Source: Apricaphanius iberus (lineage: Eukaryota; Chordata; Actinopteri; Cyprinodontiformes; Aphaniidae). Taken from it: 64,000 nt of DNA. The DNA lies in NCBI GenBank assembly GCA_028564705.1, contig JAPXFQ010002841.1, positions 1,388,001-1,452,000 of the forward strand, written 5' to 3'. A program made the translations under genes and the position numbers. This document shows, in pieces, positions 26,401 to 39,600 of the stretch. Position 1 is the first letter of the stretch. The number at the start of each line of letters is the position of its first letter. The notes under the pieces are model-generated. The model saw nothing but the letters and a program-made list of their open reading frames with translations, was not told the origin of the DNA and searched no databases.

Positions 26401-26546
26401 ATAAGGTCTGGTATGAGAGAGACCGAGAAGAAGATGTACGACTGCAGACATGTTTTTAAGCTCTGCTGTAAGATAAGAGAAGTTATGCATTAAAGTTGAA
26501 ACGCAAAGTAACTCCTGCCTGTTTATTACGCCTCCAATACGTAACA
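26399..26546 (+). repeat. Truncated 3' LTR of the gypsy-type element
   Basis: It matches the 5' LTR from its 40th base onward (ggtctggtatgagagagacc to the CA end). The first ~40 bp are missing, and the junction with integrase sequence lies at a shared cata. Confidence 0.88.
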
Positions 26547-29084
26547 CTATCCTCAAACCTAACCTAAGCTTTAAACCACAAAGTGAAATATCAGCAACTA
26601 AATCTATAGCTAAATTTCCTGGCCTACGGAGCTCACCGTTAGCCTCCCTGCTCGTCACTCGCCACTGAATTTAAACATATTCCTAAGCAGAGGAAAAGAA
26701 AACAAATAATGTTTTAACTAAGTAGCTAAGAGGGAAGAGCACAACGCGAAATCCCTGTCCGACGGGCGGGCATGTGGCGTACAGAAACTTGCCCAGGGCT
26801 AAGTGTGAGCCTGGTAACAGCCCCGTTGTGCTGCAGTCCGGTCATTTTCGGGAATGCAACATAAGCTGGGTCATAAACTCTATGTAATGCTAAATACCAG
26901 CATGATTTTTGTTTCACGTTACACTTTTCTGATTTTAGTAAACAGAGAAATAGTCTAAGTTTGCTACAGTCAGCCAAGCAGAGGACAGAAACTTTCATGT
27001 CATTCATCTTAATGAGCAAGCCCCCAAATCATGCTGATTCTCCCCGCCCACTGCCGCACTGAACTGTAATACAATAAAAATAGTGAGGGGCATTCTTTCA
27101 CACCAGAGAACATGGAGAAATTAATAAAAACACCAGTCAATTAGACCTTTAAGACCACTTTAGAATGATACTGGGATGAAAAGTACTTTACATACTGTAG
27201 ATTGGTTACATCTGGACTTAAACATCCTATACTGATTGAAGATACATTAAAGCATAGTTTGAGAGTTAGAAGATTAAGGGGTTGTGAGGCGTCTAGGATG
27301 CCTATTTTGTAAGAATTGCCACTGATTTTATGCTTTCTGACATGTTTTGTTTTTTGTATTGACGAGAGTCAAGGAAAGGGTGATATTAGTAGGAGACATA
27401 AGCTCTGCTGCAGAAAACCTTTTGAAATATTTGTCGGCTCAGTATAGGCTCAGTATAGCACAAACACACAGGCAGAGACAGACAGCTATCACCTTTATGG
27501 TCTTTAGATGAACTGTTGTTGTTTCAGCTGAACTCAATCAGTGCTGTGGTGTTGTTAAAAAGCTCAGGATAGGAAAAATAAAAAAAACAAGAAGCCAGAC
27601 TTCTCTACACAGCGCTCATTTGTAAATCACCATCGACTGTCTGGTGGCAAAAAAAAGCCAGGTTATTATGAAAATAATATGTATCAGGAGAAACAGTTAC
27701 ATAAATGAAATACAGAAAGAAAAGTGTTCTTTGACACATCTGCTTATCTGTGCTGTTTGTGCTGTGACTCAGAAAAACTGTGGGTGAAAAATAGATTTCA
27801 ATTATTTGACATCTATTATTCATTCCAGAATATAAGCAGTATGGTAACGTTTATGTTGCACTTATGGGATTTATAAGGTATGTTCTACCTGATATAACCT
27901 ATAGAATGACCAGTGGAAGAAATGCATAATTCCATATGTAATGCAAGTGTTTCTGACTGGAGATGTTTAAGTGGTTTTTATCTACATGTTTACAGCCATT
28001 TAGCATCATCTATTTAAAATAAGACTTTTAGAAAATTCCCAAATTATATAATCGTTTTCGACAGGAGATTTTGTATCTTTATTGGGGTAAGCAATGTATA
28101 TATAAAAAGCTGCAAGGAGAGGAGGATAACGTGACTGGGAATAACAAATAAGTGCGGATAGAGAGTCTTTAAAGAACCAGGATTTTGAAACAGCATCTTA
28201 GTTTCTGCAGGCAGAGAAGTAGGACCTTCCGTCTGCTCCAGATCAACCAACAGTTAAACTGTTTTTCTAATTAACTGCTCAACATTCCACCATGGTTTCA
28301 GAGTTAAGTTTGTTGAAGACTAAGTTTATTTCCCCTGTGATGAGTAAAAAGAAACAAGATAAGACATGTCCCCAGTTGTTTAGCTCTTCACAGTTATGTT
28401 TAACAGTAATTGTTTGTAAAGGCCAAATTTGATTGACGCTCTGCCTCCTTCAACGTTACCAGCCGCTGCTGACTCCCTGAGCACAAGAATAAATGTCCAC
28501 AATCATCAGTGTATTTTTAGGTGGCTGTTTCCACAAATCCCTTGGAAAGAAGGTTAAGTAGGGTGAGACAAGCTGGGGAAATAAAAGAAAACTTTAAAAA
28601 TCAATCTTAAAGCAATTGCAAGATTAAGCAGTGCCGGTAGCAACAATCCTTTGTTTTACTGTGAAGCAGCATCTGCATAAATATCAGATAAGCATCCTTT
28701 ACGTTCTAACAAAGCCAATCTCAGACAGATAAAGCTGAAACAGAACACACTGGCTGCAGTCAGAAAAGCGACGGCTAGAGAAAACAGGGTTTAGAGTTTC
28801 ACTATAAAAGCTGCAGTGAAGCATTTACTGTATATAAAATAAATATTGATCGAGTTTTATCCCAGCATATTCTAGAGTATATGATTGGGGAGGCTTTAGC
28901 AGCAACATAATGATTTAAAACACACAAAAAAAATGGTAATAGTCTATATCAAGACAGTTACTGCTCTACCTTAAATGTGCAGAAAACATCAAAATCACTT
29001 TCTCAGTTAGACTCAGAATTTTAAAGGGTTTTTAAAAGAAAACTTGTAAAAATCAAAAAGTCTTGAAAAAAGATTTTAATGATA
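26547..29084. other. Intergenic, no gene recognised
   Basis: The 26550-27080 part is less AT-rich and repeat-like in character but has no borders I can define. The rest is AT-rich with no supported feature. Confidence 0.45.
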
Positions 29085-29092
29085 TTTACCAG

Positions 29093-29769
29093 CAGTGATG
29101 CCTCTAATGCTTTACTTAGTACAGCATTACTCTAAACATGACCACTTTTTTTAGTAATGACGAATTTAACGCGTTACTATTTCCGTACCTGTAATCAAAT
29201 AAAGGTTACATGTTCAAGCCACTGTGCATTACTATTTTTGTAATTTTTGTAATCTAGAAGATTTTTTTGTTAAACGGTGCCAGTGGCAGCAAAAGCAGTA
29301 GGAAAACAAGCAACAATAGAGGTAAATTTGGTCTCATACACCTTCTACGACACTGCTGCCGTCTTTTTCTGTAGTAATCTGAAAATGAATCAGCTGATTA
29401 TCTCCTCTATAGTTGCTATGTTTGTTTTGCTTCTACCCAACAAATCCAATACACTGGTCTGAGTTCTGTACCCTGGCCCCTAGTGGAACTCTTCAGTAGT
29501 ACGTGCCTTGTGCAAGCAAGTACATGCCCAAGACACAGCCTTTAGTGGTGTCAACAGAAGGTTAAAAAGCGTGTATATTTCTGGCCTTACTGTTAAAATG
29601 CATTTCCAATAAAGTGAGTATTGCCTAAAATACTTTATTGTTTTTATTTTTGGTCAATTGGGAGTGTTATGAAATAACTAATAAAGTAATCAGTAAAGTA
29701 ATGAAGTTTTTTTTAAGAAGTAATAGTATTCATTAATCTTACTATTTCAAAGTAGCTGTGGCAACACCC
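29093..29769. mobile_element. Non-autonomous hAT-like element with 8-bp duplication
   Basis: It begins cagtgatgcc and ends ggcaacaccc, imperfect inverted ends. It is flanked by the identical 8-mer TTTACCAG at 29085-29092 and 29770-29777, the duplication length of hAT transposons. The interior is AT-rich with no transposase. Confidence 0.8.
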
Positions 29770-29879
29770 TTTACCAGTAATGTTTCAGATAATCTATTCT
29801 CTTTCCATTTTGGTTTATTCTCTAATGTTTGCTTCAGGCCTACACTTTTGGGTTTCAATCCTTTAGTATTTGTTCAACT

Positions 29880-30115
29880 CACATTGTGTCTCCCTCTCTA
29901 CGTTGTCCTGCTTTTCTCCTGCCACATCTGATCCACATCCCCTGATTAGCTCACCACAATCAATTGTCATTTTTCACCCCTGCCTCAGTATTTCAGCATT
30001 TTGGCCCCATGGTCTCCTCGTGCCGGTTTTACAAGTACAAATTTTTCATCATTAAAAGTGTTAATTTTATCTCTCTGCCTCTGGGTCTGCCTGCATTTGG
30101 GTACAACTAAAATCA
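29880..30115 (+). mobile_element. Possible decayed LTR fragment
   Basis: The pyrimidine-rich sequence and the tail ctgcctgcatttgggtacaa, ending aatcatgg, resemble the 3' end of LTRs common in fish genomes. No borders or duplication were found. Confidence 0.35.
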
Positions 30116-30369
30116 ATCATGGTATTTATACATAGACTGGAACAAACTTACCTTAAAATGAGCAGCAAACAGACAAAGATCAACCAATTTATAATCAAAT
30201 TTAAAATATCAGATTTTCAGAGCAGTATTTGCCAAAAGTTGAATAAAGATAATTTCATAAAACATGAATAGCTGAATAAGATACAGTTGCTGAAATGTAT
30301 AATTATCCAAAACTGAAGTCAAACAACAAACAAAAGGATTGTAAATACTTATACTATTTAACTTGGAAT

Positions 30370-30733
30370 AAAAATAGAAATCGAAACGAATCAATTCACA
30401 AGTTCAAAAATCGATTCTATTTTCTAAAATAGTTTTCCTTTTTAAAAACTGAAATAGGAAGGAAAAGTCCAGACGGCCATTTTAAGTTTTGTGTCTGAAA
30501 TGGTTAATACAGTTTTCCATGGTGAACTGTTACTTACCCAGTGTTAAGTCATTGAATATCAGGCACATTATTAAAATAACAGCTTAAAAAACAAAATGTA
30601 TTAGCACTGACCCGTTTCAACATCGACCTGGATCAGATTGAATCGGATCAAATTGGATCAGATCGTGATAATCGATTCTAACTTTTGTGAATCGGAATTG
30701 AATCGATTCTTGAAATTTGAATCGATACCCAGC
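30370..30733. repeat. Dispersed repeat rich in AATCGATTC motifs
   Basis: Repeated cgattct/gaatcg motifs occur at both ends (aaaatcgattctattttc near 30404 and gaatcgattcttgaaatttg near 30700), giving partial self-complementarity. It resembles a non-autonomous DNA transposon known in fish, but the borders are approximate. Confidence 0.45.
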
Positions 30734-31240
30734 GCTTGTCTCAACAGAAGACCTGAGGAGCTTTCGACAAATGCAAATCTGATCAACAGAGAGGCCTAAA
30801 ATGGAGGTGTCCAATGTCATTCCTCAAAGGCTGGTGTCCTGCATATTTTAGTTCTTTCTCTGCTTTAACACTTCTGAATAAACTGATGGCTCATTAACAG
30901 GCCCCTGTAGTACGACATGCTCAGGAGGTAGTTGGACATCTGAATCTGTTGTGTTGATGCAGTGATCATCTAAAGCTGACAGGACACCAGGACTTCAGGA
31001 ATATAGCTGGACACCCAGGACCTAAAATATGTCAAGAGTTTTACATGCTTGGAAGACGACCTTGAAATCAATATTAGCTCTCTTTCTGGTCCTCATCAGC
31101 ATTCTTGTAGCAAGTAGTGGAGATATGATTTCATTAGGAACACCAGAAAGCGGAGTGTTTAGATCAGGGATACCCAAAGTTGGCCCCCCAAGCTATTTTA
31201 TTTGGTCCCCAGGTGATGCCCTAGATCAGGAGCACTCAAA

Positions 31241-31370
31241 GTAGAGCCCTGCACGGGCCTATAATCTGGGCCCGAGCCCGGCCTTGGCCCGAAGGCTGGA
31301 GCGCCAGCCTGGCCCGGTCCGAAAGGTTTTCAGAATTCTCAGGCCCGAACCCTTATCAAGCCCAACTTTT
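31241..31370. repeat. Nested GCCCG-rich repeat end
   Basis: It begins agccctgcacgggcc and continues with gggcccgagcccggcc and cctggcccggtccgaaagg, a GC-rich motif series typical of one end of a non-autonomous DNA transposon in fish. The opposite end was not located. Confidence 0.45.
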
Positions 31371-32231
31371 TTTTATACCTCCCATAACAATGTTTTAGCG
31401 TGATAGAACGCTATTTTCATTGGGTGTGTTTGTAAATTGCAGTTAGAAAAAAAACAGCATTCTAATTTTCTGTGAATAAACAAATGGTTTGTGACAAATC
31501 AAAGTTGACATAAAATAGCAGGTTAAAATAGGGGCTCAGTTGGATCTGCCACATGACCATTCAAAATGTCTCTGGAGATGTTATGATCCTGTGTTTTTGC
31601 TGTCATATTTCAGCTTTGGATACAACTCACTGAACAAACCCGGTTGTCTCAATTTGAAGGGTTGAAATAAGATTTAATTTTTTCTTGGTGTTGTTCACGC
31701 TCTTCAATTCGCAATTTTAAATATTTTTCTTTATGTCCTCCATGTTTGTGTGGGAGTAGGGAAGTTGTGCGAATCGAATATGTAAATGAGGTAGACCTAC
31801 AGAAGGGAGGTGCTAGTGCAGGGCAGGGCAAAGCAGCTTTTGCTGCATTCAAGTGTTTCTATTTAAACACAACAAAGTTCTTTAATTAGCAGGTTTAAAA
31901 AAAAAAAAATGAATTCCATTGACCTTTCACCGCCTCCAACCGTTACTAAATGAGCAGGTCCGACAAACATTGACTCCAAGCCAGATGCTGAAGCGCTGCG
32001 CCCACTGCGTTTGTAAATTAGAAACAGATACCACTGAGAAATTGTCTGGAGGAGTATGGGGCGCCAAGTGTAAAATTTTCGTTTTTTAGTAGACATATAC
32101 TTTTTTTTTATATTTAGCTTATTTTTTCCACATTTAGCACACTTCCCTCACATTTAAGCATAAAATGTGTCTAAAAATTCATCATATATAAGCATGTTTA
32201 CATTTTTCAAATGTTAAAAAAATACAAATCA

Positions 32232-32360
32232 TAAATATTATATCTAAATGATAAATGTTAAATCTAAATGTTAAATCTAAATCTAAATGTTAAACATTAA
32301 ATCTAAATTTTAAATCTAAATGTAAAACGTTAAATCTAAGGATCTAAGGAGAATCTAAGA
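32232..32360. repeat. Degenerate TAAATC / AAATGT tandem repeat
   Basis: Irregular tandem copies of aaatctaaatgtt with variants span about 130 bp and end in ctaagga units. Confidence 0.85.
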
Positions 32361-33068
32361 ATCTAAGGAGTTGTATTTTTTCCATGTGCGTTTTCATTCC
32401 CAAAGCCGAAAACACAACGTGAGCAAAGTTGGCCCCCCAAGTCGTTAATTTTGGCCTGCCAGGGGTTTCCCTGGTGTTAGGTAAAAGTCTACATAATGCT
32501 TACATTAGAATTGAAATGTAACAAATTATGTTTAACAATGAATTACAAGGAACTATGAAGGACATGTAGATCAGATTTGTGCACATATTTACATTTGCTC
32601 ACTTTATATGACCACAAATAGTCATATTTGGTCAATTTAAAAATATCCCATTAGCAGATTCTTTGCTGCCACATCGGATTGGATAAAACCACTTCCAAGT
32701 TCGCAACTTACCAAGTTGGCTGCTAGCTTAAGCAGCTGTTATCAACATGGAGTGGCATTGTCAGTGGTACACAGACAAAAAACTTTTTTTTTTTAAATAA
32801 ATACTGTAAGGAATTTGTTGTTTTTTTCACTGACAGTGCTAAACAAAGTTTAGGTATGTTTGAAATGGATAAATATTTATAAATAACTTATTTGTCATTT
32901 TATTGTTATTTACACAGAAACTAATCTTAAATAACTGCATAATAAATAAAAGTACTATACTATTTTTACTATTGGTGTTTAAATTTCAAGTAAAATTACT
33001 ACATTTGGCCCTCGGCCCCCAGATAGATATTAATTTTGGCCCTCCGAGAAAAAAAGTTTAGGCACTCC

Positions 33069-34279
33069 TTTAATCAGACAGTAAACCTAATTTGCTTCAT
33101 TATTATTCTCCCACTGCTGATACCACTCTTGATTAATGGGCCCAATGAATATATGTACATTGGGCTGAGTTAGCCCTCACTGATGGGGCCTAAATTACAT
33201 TTGAAATATCACAAATCAGTTTTAAAATTAAAATACAAGCAACTTTTAGGGACATATAGAGTACATTTGTGCACTTATTTACATTTGCACACTTTATGAG
33301 AACATGTATAGTCATATTTTATTTTATTTGAAAAATGTACCATCAGACTTCACTGCCTCACCAGACTGGATCAAACTACCAGGAACTTTGACCTCGATTT
33401 TGAATGCTCACAATGTACAGATAACATTAATATATAAACTTTAGGGGAAAAAAATAAAGAACACTATGTATATCTACATTAATATTTTCAGTCAAAATAT
33501 AATGGCAGCATTTTTAAAAATTTAAGTGTTGGACCTAAGAATTAAGCAAAAATGTTGCTCTGCAGGGTGGTCTAGTGTGATGAAAATATTTCATGGTAAT
33601 GTTAATGAATTGATTGATTACTTGTTAATAATCTTATCTAGGGACTATGTCATGTAGAAGATCACTAGAATGTTTAAACAGACATTAGTGAGGAGTAGAT
33701 CCGATAACAAGGGCTCTCGCCTCATTGCCTTTGACTACAGTGAGAAGTGTTTTGTTAACCATGGGGGCTTAGACATCAAGATGGTGTCGGAGAGGGTGAG
33801 GAGGATAACATTGTTTTACTTTAGGACAGATGGGTTTCAATCATGAGAGGGTGCAGAAGAGTTCGGGTTTTTTGCCCAGCTCAGAGCCCCTGTACAAGAA
33901 TCCACTTAAAAATATATAAAAAGAGTGATTAAGACTGCAGCCTTGTCCTTGTTTAAAGACAGAAGACATGTTTTCCTTAACATTAGTGCTCAATTGTAGC
34001 CTAAGTTGGTCTACCATTGGTTCAGCTAAGTGTAGGTCGTGAGAGAGACGTTGGAGGGGCTTGACACCATTACGGCACAGCTACACTGGAGGTAAACAAC
34101 AAAGATGGCAGCGGCTCGGGAACGGTTTACTGTCAGTACACTAGATATTCTCATGTTTTTGTGACAAAAATTACAGAAGTCACTAATGTTGATGTTGCTT
34201 GACCAATGACTGTCCAGTATTTCTTCTTTGACTTTTCATGGTGGACTGCCCCACTGACTGATTTCAGTTGCTATGTATA
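33069..34279. other. Intergenic, no gene recognised
   Basis: No gene, RNA or definable repeat is seen. Confidence 0.5.
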
Positions 34280-34605
34280 TGTCACGTTGTCCGTTGTTTG
34301 TCCAATTGCGTGCAGAGACAGTTTGAAAGATAACCGTAGATTGCCTTCACCTGTGTCTAACCATTGCCTGCAGTCGTCTACCATCTGTCTCACCTGTTTC
34401 CCCTTACCTTGTGTCAGTACTTAAGGTCCATTTAGTGCTTCATTCCCCATCGGATCACTGTTGTTGTTGATTGTTCATGTCATTCTCTCATGGTGAGTCT
34501 ACCCTGCTCATTCCTGCCAGCCGTCTGCCAATAAACCTCCTCATTTGCACCTTTAATCCTCGTCTGTGCCTGGGTTCATCCTCAGTACCATACCACATCC
34601 TGACA
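34280..34605 (+). mobile_element. Probable solo or partial LTR
   Basis: The unit begins TGTCACGTTGTC and ends CATCCTGACA, giving the same TGTCA...TGACA ends as the 5130-5858 LTR. It has an AATAAA at about 34531 and a pyrimidine-rich body. No matching 5-bp flanks were found (gtata before, aggtt after), so it may be truncated or older. Confidence 0.55.
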
Positions 34606-35060
34606 AGGTTTGTGTTTGCCTAAGGGTCGTGGCCAGACTACGTAATCATGTGAATATATGGGATGGCTTCGTAGACTAGACTTTTTCAAGACTATGGTTT
34701 AGATCCTAAAAACAAACAGCGTTTGTGTACTGTAAAGAATTTCTATAACTGAGATATGAGTTAAGGTACTTGAGGACAGTTCCATAAATTACAACTCTCT
34801 AACTATATTGACCACAGGATGATAAGTCAGCAAAGGACCTCATGTAAAATGTTCCAAATTAAAGCTTTTATGAAAAATTGAGAGTGCAATATTGTTTTAG
34901 GGATGGTAATTCTACAAGATCACAGTGCACTGTACCTTATCACAGTGGAATATTATAGAAAATAGTGCATAATAATGCATTTCTGCGTGTGTACTACAGT
35001 TTCACTACACAGAATGTCCTAACACTGGTTGCCTGAACGCTTTCTTGTGTCAGCCTCTAA

Positions 35061-35607
35061 GGCCCTGTCCACACGTAGCCAGGTATCTCACAAAACGGAG
35101 ATATTTTTCTACGGTTTGGCCTGTTATCCACACGTAGCCGGAGGTTTTCGGCACCAAAAACGAAGCTTTTTAAAAACTCCGGCCAAAGTGGAGATTTGCG
35201 TTTTCTCCGTTTTCAGTATCTGCGTGTGGACGGTGAAAACGGAGTTTTAAGAGCCGCAACGTCACTATCCGCTACAAAAATGCTCCAACACCACATGTGC
35301 GACCTGTGTTTACTCTCGAAAACAGCATTTATTTCCTCAGAGCTGTGTTGGTATCATCCATTGTTAAAGCGCGTTTTGTTTGTTTGCTCTTTTATAAGCT
35401 GTATAACTGCTGCGTGCTGAAGAGAGGATATAAAGTTCTCTTGGCGGATAGGACTGGGGAGAACTACTGCCCCCTACAGGTTTGCCACGTCAATGGATGT
35501 GCTGAAAAACGCATTTATCCGGTTACGTGTAGATGGAGATTTTTTTTTTTCAAGGAGCAGAGGAAAATCTTCGTTTAAAAAAAAAACGGCTACGTGTGGA
35601 CATGGCC
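35061..35607. mobile_element. PIF/Harbinger-like MITE, TAA duplication
   Basis: The ends ggccctgtccacacgtagcc and ggctacgtgtggacatggcc are near-perfect inverted repeats of about 20 bp. Both sides carry TAA (35058-35060 and 35608-35610), the 3-bp target duplication of the PIF/Harbinger superfamily. The 547-bp body has no transposase. Open frames inside it are not genes. Confidence 0.85.
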
Positions 35608-35610
35608 TAA

Positions 35611-36479
35611 GATCGGAGCTCTAGAATAGCCCTGCATGATAGATCATGACGATTCTCTCCATCTTCTCTTATCACTATGCAGAATCCCGTTGTCTTTGGT
35701 GTGTCAGCACTTAGCTCTAAAGTAGAAATACAGAAAAGAACACTGGGCATGCACTTTCAATCCAGTGGCAAACACAATAAATCTAACTTCAAATGAGAGA
35801 TTTGTCTGTAGAACTATAGATAAATCTATCTATCTATACATTTATCTTTATATTTTTTTAACTTAATTTTATGGTGTCCGTGGTTCTCTGCAGCTGATGA
35901 TAGAGGGACATTAAATTATATTCTACAATTCATAATAGGGTCAAAATTTGATTTATTAGGACTGCAGCACCATAAAGTTCCATGTTTGTTTACTTTATCA
36001 CAGAGCTGCACATGCATGTTGATGGTGCGATGTCATCCAATCACAAAAAAATCCCTGAGAGCTCTTAATCATGGAGCCAACTGAGCCAACATTGTGAGAG
36101 TTCTCCATTCTGGGTCTGGTTTCAAACATGATTATTTAAGGTGAAACACCGCCTCCTTGTCGATGAGACACCTATCTGATTAAATATCTTTGCTGCTATA
36201 CCTGGTTTCATCCCCAGGTAGATAGGGCCTTAGATTACTAGGTCTTAAAAAATTAGGATAGTTAATATGATGCTTGTTGAAGTGGCTAAGGAGAGAGTCA
36301 TTATTCATAGTGAAGCGTGTACTGCACTAACATTGACTAAAAGGGTACTCAGAAATGAAGCCATCACTCCAAAAGCAACAGGAAAAAAAGGCTGATAGTA
36401 AATGCCCTTAGTGACGAAGACCTTAATTTTTGGGCACATAACCTGTGCTCTGATGTAACAAAAATTCAAGAGAAAATTT
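35611..36479. other. Intergenic, no gene recognised
   Basis: Nothing supportable is seen. A few CTAT units occur near 35824. Confidence 0.5.
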
Positions 36480-36605
36480 GACAGAGCCAGTGGTCTGAAG
36501 AAACCTTTAAGATTGGAGAGAAATGTCTTCAGGAAACAAGAAAAGTGCAGTTGCTTTCCACAGTACCCAAGGAAAGGTTCTTTCAATTCCCACCCTGTGG
36601 CCTTT
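36480..36605. repeat. Decayed dispersed repeat fragment
   Basis: The series ctgaagaaacctttaag, agaaatgtcttcagg and gtgcagttgctttcc resembles a conserved stretch of a retroelement-derived repeat found in many fish genomes. I do not name the family. Confidence 0.4.
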
Positions 36606-39600
36606 TAAAGAGGAGCACACAAGAATGAGAAGAATAAAATTATCTATTTTATATTGACTATCTATTGTGTCCTGACTACATTTCTTTTTGCTTTTTTATA
36701 TGTTTAGTCACTGAGGAGTTGGCACTCACATGAGGCAGGAAGGCATCCCCATGATTGCTGCTGAAAACAGAAAGACTATGTTATCTGTTTTGTTTGCCGT
36801 GCTGCTGTACTGCATTTTATCCCAACTAGAAACACCCCCAAGTGGTGGGCAAACGTGGCCAGTGCTTCCCTGAACACAATATCCACAATATTTGAATTAT
36901 TTTGCTAACTAAAAAGCTTTGTCTAAATCCAAAAATCCAAATTTGAAGGTCTCTAAAATTAGATTTCAGTTTTAGAATGAAGAGTTACATTTTGAGATGT
37001 TGCTTTGACTACACCAAATTAGTGCATTTTTAATCTTTAATCATGGATAATCTTATACTTTCGGTTTTCTGTTAATACTTCTAATCAGTAGCTTGTTTAT
37101 GCTTTTAGCACAAAGTGATCCAATCCATTTGTTTGCACACAGACTGGGTGGACGTTTGTAGTTATGCATAGTTTACTTAATAACCCTTAATAACCCTTGA
37201 CCACCCTGCAGTTTTCTCTGGCCATCCCTAAAAAAAAGATCTGAGAGCATCCCTGATCCTAACGTTAAAACCAAAATGATTTTATGTATTTTGATTGTGT
37301 TGGGGGGCAAATAAATGCAGAGGCTCCACCCAGCCCACACTGTTCATGCAACGTCCAACACTGGTCTTCAAGCAACTGAGTCTCGATTTATACCCAACAA
37401 TTTAGAGGTTAAAAGATTTTTCACATTTCATAGATCTTAGCAGCTGAAACAGCCTTCAAAGAATTTAATAATATGAATGATGTCCCATCTCTACCAAAAA
37501 TTTGAACGGGTTCATGTTGTTTTCATTTTGGCCAGTGGGTGTCACTGTATTCCTCATTTTTTCCCAGATCATTAGTCAGCTATAAGGACATTTTCAACCT
37601 AAATCGCAGTGTACTGTGTTGCTTTGTTCTTAGGTCTGCATGATAACTCTTGAGAGCATGTGATAATCTCCCTTCAACAACAATCTCATATTGTGCTAAA
37701 GATTATTTGGCAGCCTTTATGAAAAACAGAAGGGAGCAGGAATATGTAGGAAACCAGAGGTTCATGTTCTTATCAAGGGGATCCAGCAGCAACAGAACAG
37801 GCCCCTGTGGAGGTCTAGATGGTAAGTACACTCTGGATGCACGTGATGTATCAAATGTGTTTTAAAACCACCTACAGTAAGCTATGATGCACACATCCCT
37901 TAATGCCCACTGCTAATGTTCTGCGGTATGGAACAGTGAGCATGTCTCTTCTTTGCATCCCTTCTTTATTATTCCATGGACCTTGCGGATGGACAAAAAA
38001 ACAGGGTATGTTTTTCAGCCTAAAACCCTGAGGGCTGCAGGCAGCCTGTCACAGCCAAACCTTCTACTTTATATATTATTGATTCACCTTATAAAAATAA
38101 AGTAAAAGACAAAGAACTAAGAGCTGAAGAGTGAAAGAAAGCTAAACATGAGTGTAGTTACTAATAAAATAGCAATAGGTTGTAGAAAAGAGAGCAAATA
38201 TTTTTTTACTAAAGGTGTATGGTGGCAGTGACAGGTGAGCTCAGATACAGGGCATAAAATAAAGAGTGATGTGAGTCTGGACAGGATGCGGTGTAGAGCA
38301 GGTGGCCTCAAAGCATTGCCTTGTAACAACAAGCTCCCTGTTTCCTGCAGGCTGATACGCCACAGGCACAAACATCTCTATGCCACAGCACATCAGCTAG
38401 AACCTTTCACTCATTCATATGGTCTCAGAGGGAAGAGGCTTCTTTGAGGTCAAAATGTGGAGAGGTTGGTTGAAAAAAAACTAACTATATACATTTAGTT
38501 TTATATTTGTTTGCTTTGACTCTTGCTTAAATAAATGATTTTTTTCTTTTTATCTAGTCCACTGGAATCACCATGAATTTAAAAAAACAACATATTTTTA
38601 TTTTCACCCTTGACTGACTGTTTTTCCTTCTTCTTTTTTTCTGTGGGTGTATTAAAAATTCTATAAAAAAATTAATTGCATTTCCTGTAAAGGTTTCATT
38701 CTCAGAGCTTTCATTCTTTCTATACACTCAAAGTTCTAAATAACAAAACATTTGGTATTTGTGTAATGTAATAAATGTACTTCACCAGATTGTTCATATC
38801 CTTCCTAGATGGCACAATGGGTAGGGGGGCAGACATAATGACATCATTAACTATGTGTACATTCTGTTTTGCATAGAAAGTACTCATGGCTTAGAGCTTT
38901 TCCTGGATGAAGCAATTAGCATAGCAATTACAACTATATACTGTATATATTACAACAACTATTTGCGCATTTTGTTTTTTGCTTTCTAGATAAAGTAGCC
39001 TACTCCCCTCTGTGTGTTTCTGTTTAGCTGTCCAATTTTATGGAAGAAAACATTAAAAGAGTTATGGCTGGCATTACATTTTTGTATGCTCCGTTTCTTG
39101 AAAAAGTACATCTGGATCAGTACTTTTGTGTTTATCTATGTCTTTTATTTTATTTTTTTGCATGAAGCCATTGGTAGCTATTACTGCTATTAAATGTGCA
39201 TAGCCTTTGTTGTTCTGTCTGAAGTAAATCTGATTCAGGGCTTCTCTGTTTAGCTGTATCTCTGTCCTGATAGAAAGAATATTTAAGCTGTTGAATAAAT
39301 TTGTGCGATTTTTATAAAAAAATTTATTTACCCCCAAAAATACTCTTGGTTTGGTGCTTGTGTGTATAGCTGTTTCTCATTCCTGGATGAAGTAATGGAG
39401 CTTCTGCCTCTATTAGGGCTAAGTACTTTTTGCTTTTCTTTCCCTTATAAAATACTCCTGGCCAAGTGATTTTGTTCTTCTTCTGTGCTTCCATCCTTGA
39501 CAAATACATTGACCGGGCTATTGCCGCCATTAACTCTGTATTCTTCTTTCTTTTCACCTGAAGTACAGCCAAGACATTGTTTCTGTTTCCTGTCCTCTCA

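Larger units (their letters stand above)
23308..26546 (+). mobile_element. Ty3/gypsy-type LTR retrotransposon, internally deleted
   Basis: The element has a 5' LTR, a primer-binding-type tgg start directly after it, gag with a zinc knuckle, a protease-RT-RNase H order, and a partial integrase zinc domain fused to a truncated 3' LTR. Gene order and motifs identify Ty3/gypsy. The integrase catalytic core and the start of the 3' LTR are missing, and both coding regions carry frameshifts and stops. Shared parts of the LTRs differ at about 8-9 of ~147 positions, so the copy is not recent. No matching target duplication was found (gaata upstream, ctatc downstream). Confidence 0.92.
31168..33068. 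mobile_element. hAT-like composite with nested and duplicated parts
   Basis: The left end (cagggatacccaaagttggc) and the right end (aaagtttaggcactcct) are imperfect inverted repeats. The possible 8-bp flanks TTTAGATC and TTTAATCA match only with an indel. The left-end block caaagttggccccccaag occurs twice, near 31177 and 32415, and a third related end (caggagcactcaaagt) is at about 31226. A second repeat (agccctgcacgggcc) starts at 31241. No transposase is seen. Confidence 0.55.
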
